A stretch of 64,000 bases of DNA from NCBI GenBank assembly GCA_025454395.1, contig JALOOM010000001.1, forward strand, positions 62,001 to 126,000, in the 5' to 3' direction. The position numbers were made by a program, and so were the translations under genes. This document shows, in pieces, positions 62,301 to 64,000 of the stretch. The stretch comes from Elainella sp. Prado103 (lineage in GTDB: Bacteria; Cyanobacteriota; Cyanobacteriia; Elainellales; Elainellaceae). The notes under the pieces are model-generated. The model had not been told where the DNA came from and searched no databases. It was given only the letters and a program-made list of their open reading frames with translations. Every line of letters begins with the position of its first letter. The stretch's first letter is position 1.

Positions 62301-64000
62301 TTAAGCCGCATAAACGACCACTGGCACGCGCTTATAGGCCGGTGTGCCCGATCGTTCGTCCATCCGGGCTTTGAAGATCAGATTCACTTCCGGGTAGAAC
62401 ATTAACGCAGAACCAGGGCGCACCCCTCCTGGAATAATTTCTACATTTTCTAGCTTGCCCGCATCACCTTGTACTGTAACCCGCTGGTGAGCCGTGAAGC
62501 CAGCCAGTTGAATATCGACGGCATTCATCAAAATACAGTTGCGGTGTGGCATACCCCGATAGCGATCATCCGGTTTATACACCACGGTATTGTGCTGGGA
62601 GTAACTGCGGCCAGTCATCAAGCTAAGAATGCGATGGGGCAGTTGAGCCGGAATACCAAACTGCTCGGAGGTCGGCAATTGCAAATTAGGCAGAGGCGTA
62701 ACAAACATCTGAGCCTGACCCGAAGGCGTGGAAAACTGAGGCTGATCAAAAATTCGCCCACCGATCGTAAATTCTTCTAAGGTGTCATCGATCGTGCCAA
62801 TTGCTTCATACCCTGGAATCGTTTGAGCAATCAGTTGACGAATATAGCGCGTCTCCAACATCTGTCTCCATTGGATCGGATAGTCGCCCAAGGAACGGTG
62901 AGCTAACTCACAAAGAAACTCCACTTCTGAAACCAGATCGGCATCCTTCAGATGGGTCTGCCCCTCGTCGTTTAACCGCACATAGTTGTTCCCCGATTCA
63001 GTTGTGGTTTTGTGCGGATTCTCAAATCGGTTGAAGACGGGAATCACGATCGTATTTTGCCGACCTAAACCATGAAAATGTCCCAGATTTGGTTTCGTGG
63101 CCAAATAAATCACCGTGTCAATTTGGCTAAATGCCCGTTTGGCTTGGGTCAGATCGGGATTCGCAGCATAGAGGTTACCGCCTAAACAGATCAGGGTGTC
63201 AATCTGACCAGCATCGGCTGCCTCAATCAAACGACGAGTATCATAGCCCGGTACCCGACTGAGGGATCGCCCCAATAGTTGCTCTAACGACTGCTGAATT
63301 TCTTGCTTGAGGCGATCGGTGACGACTACCCCCATGGAGCCAAATCCCTGCACATTGGAATGCCCCCGGATAGGCATTGTGCCTGCTCCTGGTTTGCCTG
63401 CATTGCCAGTTAGCAAAGCCGTGTTTGCGATACTAAAAACGTTATCCACCCCGTTGTCATGCTGGGTCACTCCCATAGCCCAGGCAAATACTACCGTCTG
63501 CGATCGAGCGATCATCTGGGCGGCCAATTCAATTTCAGGTTGGGAGATTCCACAGATTGTGGTGATGGTTTCCCAATCAGTTGCTTTAGCCTGATCGACT
63601 ACCGCCTGCCAACCCTGAGTATGTTGCTGAAGATAATCGATCTGGATTTGCCCAGCTTCGATTAACGCTTTCTGGATCCCCACAAAGACAGCCACATCGC
63701 TGCCCGGAATCAACTGTAGATAGAGGGAGGCAATCTCTGACCCTGTCAAGAGTGAAGTCAGTGGGAAGGCAGGCGAGGCAAACTTCACCAGCCCCACTTC
63801 GATGACTGGGTTAATCACAATGACTTTACCACCCCGATCGCGCAGCTTGATTAACTCATTCATCAAGCGGGGGTGGTTGGCAGGTGCATTGGAACCGATC
63901 AGCACCACACAATCCGCCTGTTGCAAATTTTCCAGGCTCACCATGGACGTGCCAGAGCCAAACATCTGCTTGAGCCCAACGGTAGAAGGGGAATGGCATA
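62301..64000 (-). CDS. FdhF/YdeP-family molybdopterin oxidoreductase (5' end outside window)
   Basis: The visible 566 residues are the C-terminal part of a molybdopterin-dependent oxidoreductase. The frame stays open to the window edge (CHSPSTVGLKQMFGSGTS), so the gene starts beyond base 64000 and the first ATG seen (63965) is internal. Landmarks are VVLIGSNAPANHPRLMNEL, WAMGVTQHDNGVDNVFSIANTALLTGN, GRGHSNVQGFGS-like text (PIRGHSNVQGFGSMG), LGGNLYAANPD and the C-terminal MTGRSYSQHNTVVY. Members of this family resemble formate dehydrogenase H but are mostly uncharacterised. Its end is 58 bp from convergent cphB. Confidence 0.88.
   Translation of the reverse strand, partial: CHSPSTVGLKQMFGSGTSMVSLENLQQADCVVLIGSNAPANHPRLMNELIKLRDRGGKVIVINPVIEVGLVKFASPAFPLTSLLTGSEIASLYLQLIPGSDVAVFVGIQKALIEAGQIQIDYLQQHTQGWQAVVDQAKATDWETITTICGISQPEIELAAQMIARSQTVVFAWAMGVTQHDNGVDNVFSIANTALLTGNAGKPGAGTMPIRGHSNVQGFGSMGVVVTDRLKQEIQQSLEQLLGRSLSRVPGYDTRRLIEAADAGQIDTLICLGGNLYAANPDLTQAKRAFSQIDTVIYLATKPNLGHFHGLGRQNTIVIPVFNRFENPHKTTTESGNNYVRLNDEGQTHLKDADLVSEVEFLCELAHRSLGDYPIQWRQMLETRYIRQLIAQTIPGYEAIGTIDDTLEEFTIGGRIFDQPQFSTPSGQAQMFVTPLPNLQLPTSEQFGIPAQLPHRILSLMTGRSYSQHNTVVYKPDDRYRGMPHRNCILMNAVDIQLAGFTAHQRVTVQGDAGKLENVEIIPGGVRPGSALMFYPEVNLIFKARMDERSGTPAYKRVPVVVYAA

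Overview
The window is chromosomal DNA from a cyanobacterium. Marker genes include photosystem I subunit PsaD, the iron-stress pair IsiA/IsiB, orange carotenoid protein (OCP) with its fluorescence recovery protein (FRP), a ferrochelatase with a light-harvesting-type C-terminal helix, and cyanophycinase. CGATCG and GCGATCGC (HIP1-type) words are frequent throughout. I see no rRNA, CRISPR array, insertion sequence or prophage block. One tRNA (Asp, GTC) is present. About fifty protein genes are supported.

Layout. 0.1-4.7 kb: TRAP transporter membrane subunits, a CNB-domain histidine kinase, a family 2 glycosyltransferase. 4.9-6.5 kb: a small holin-like membrane protein and an Asp-rich RTX repeat protein. 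6.7-9.6 kb: phosphate ABC transporter pstC-pstA-pstB without pstS. 9.8-14.0 kb: an SDR with its catalytic Tyr replaced, a REC-HPt protein, a methyltransferase/CPXCG/small membrane operon, and a lone tyrosine recombinase. 14.3-19.5 kb: hemH, cdsA, cbiT, an Orn/Lys/Arg decarboxylase, tRNA-Asp, and a candidate structured RNA near 16.5 kb. 20.0-25.0 kb: a histidine kinase overlapping an alpha/beta hydrolase tail to tail, then isiB, isiA and fur on one strand with a candidate Fur box. 25.6-33.9 kb: a modular GH24 lysozyme, a CADD-type protein that keeps the residues of the self-sacrificing pABA synthase, a glycogen-debranching-type protein, a GST, a fasciclin protein, an EamA transporter. 34.0-39.3 kb: psaD, a large conserved protein, a SufA-type protein and small proteins. 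39.5-43.4 kb: ppx and ppk1. 43.4-46.2 kb: an SDR, frp and ocp. 46.7-53.3 kb: a same-strand cluster ugd, two COG4671-like glycosyltransferases, a two-domain histidine phosphatase and a UDP-glucuronate 4-epimerase-like gene. 53.3-64 kb: a GGDEF protein, alaS, a GT4-like gene, a sugar aminotransferase, cphB without cphA, and a molybdopterin oxidoreductase cut by the window end.

Themes. Photoprotection and iron stress (fur-isiA-isiB, frp-ocp), phosphate uptake and polyphosphate (pstCAB, ppx-ppk1), and acidic polysaccharide synthesis (UDP-GlcA/UDP-GalA cluster plus downstream sugar genes) dominate.

Most unusual signals. (1) The CADD-type pABA synthase candidate has every compared functional residue in place. 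(2) At least two dozen short tandem arrays occur, each with its own unit of 10-19 bp. The four clear arrays inside genes have units of 12 or 15 bp, so they keep frame. Several arrays supply stop codons or lie against start codons. (3) The UDP-uronic-acid cluster with paired glycosyltransferases has no product I can name. All family assignments come from reading the sequences by eye; no database search was run.
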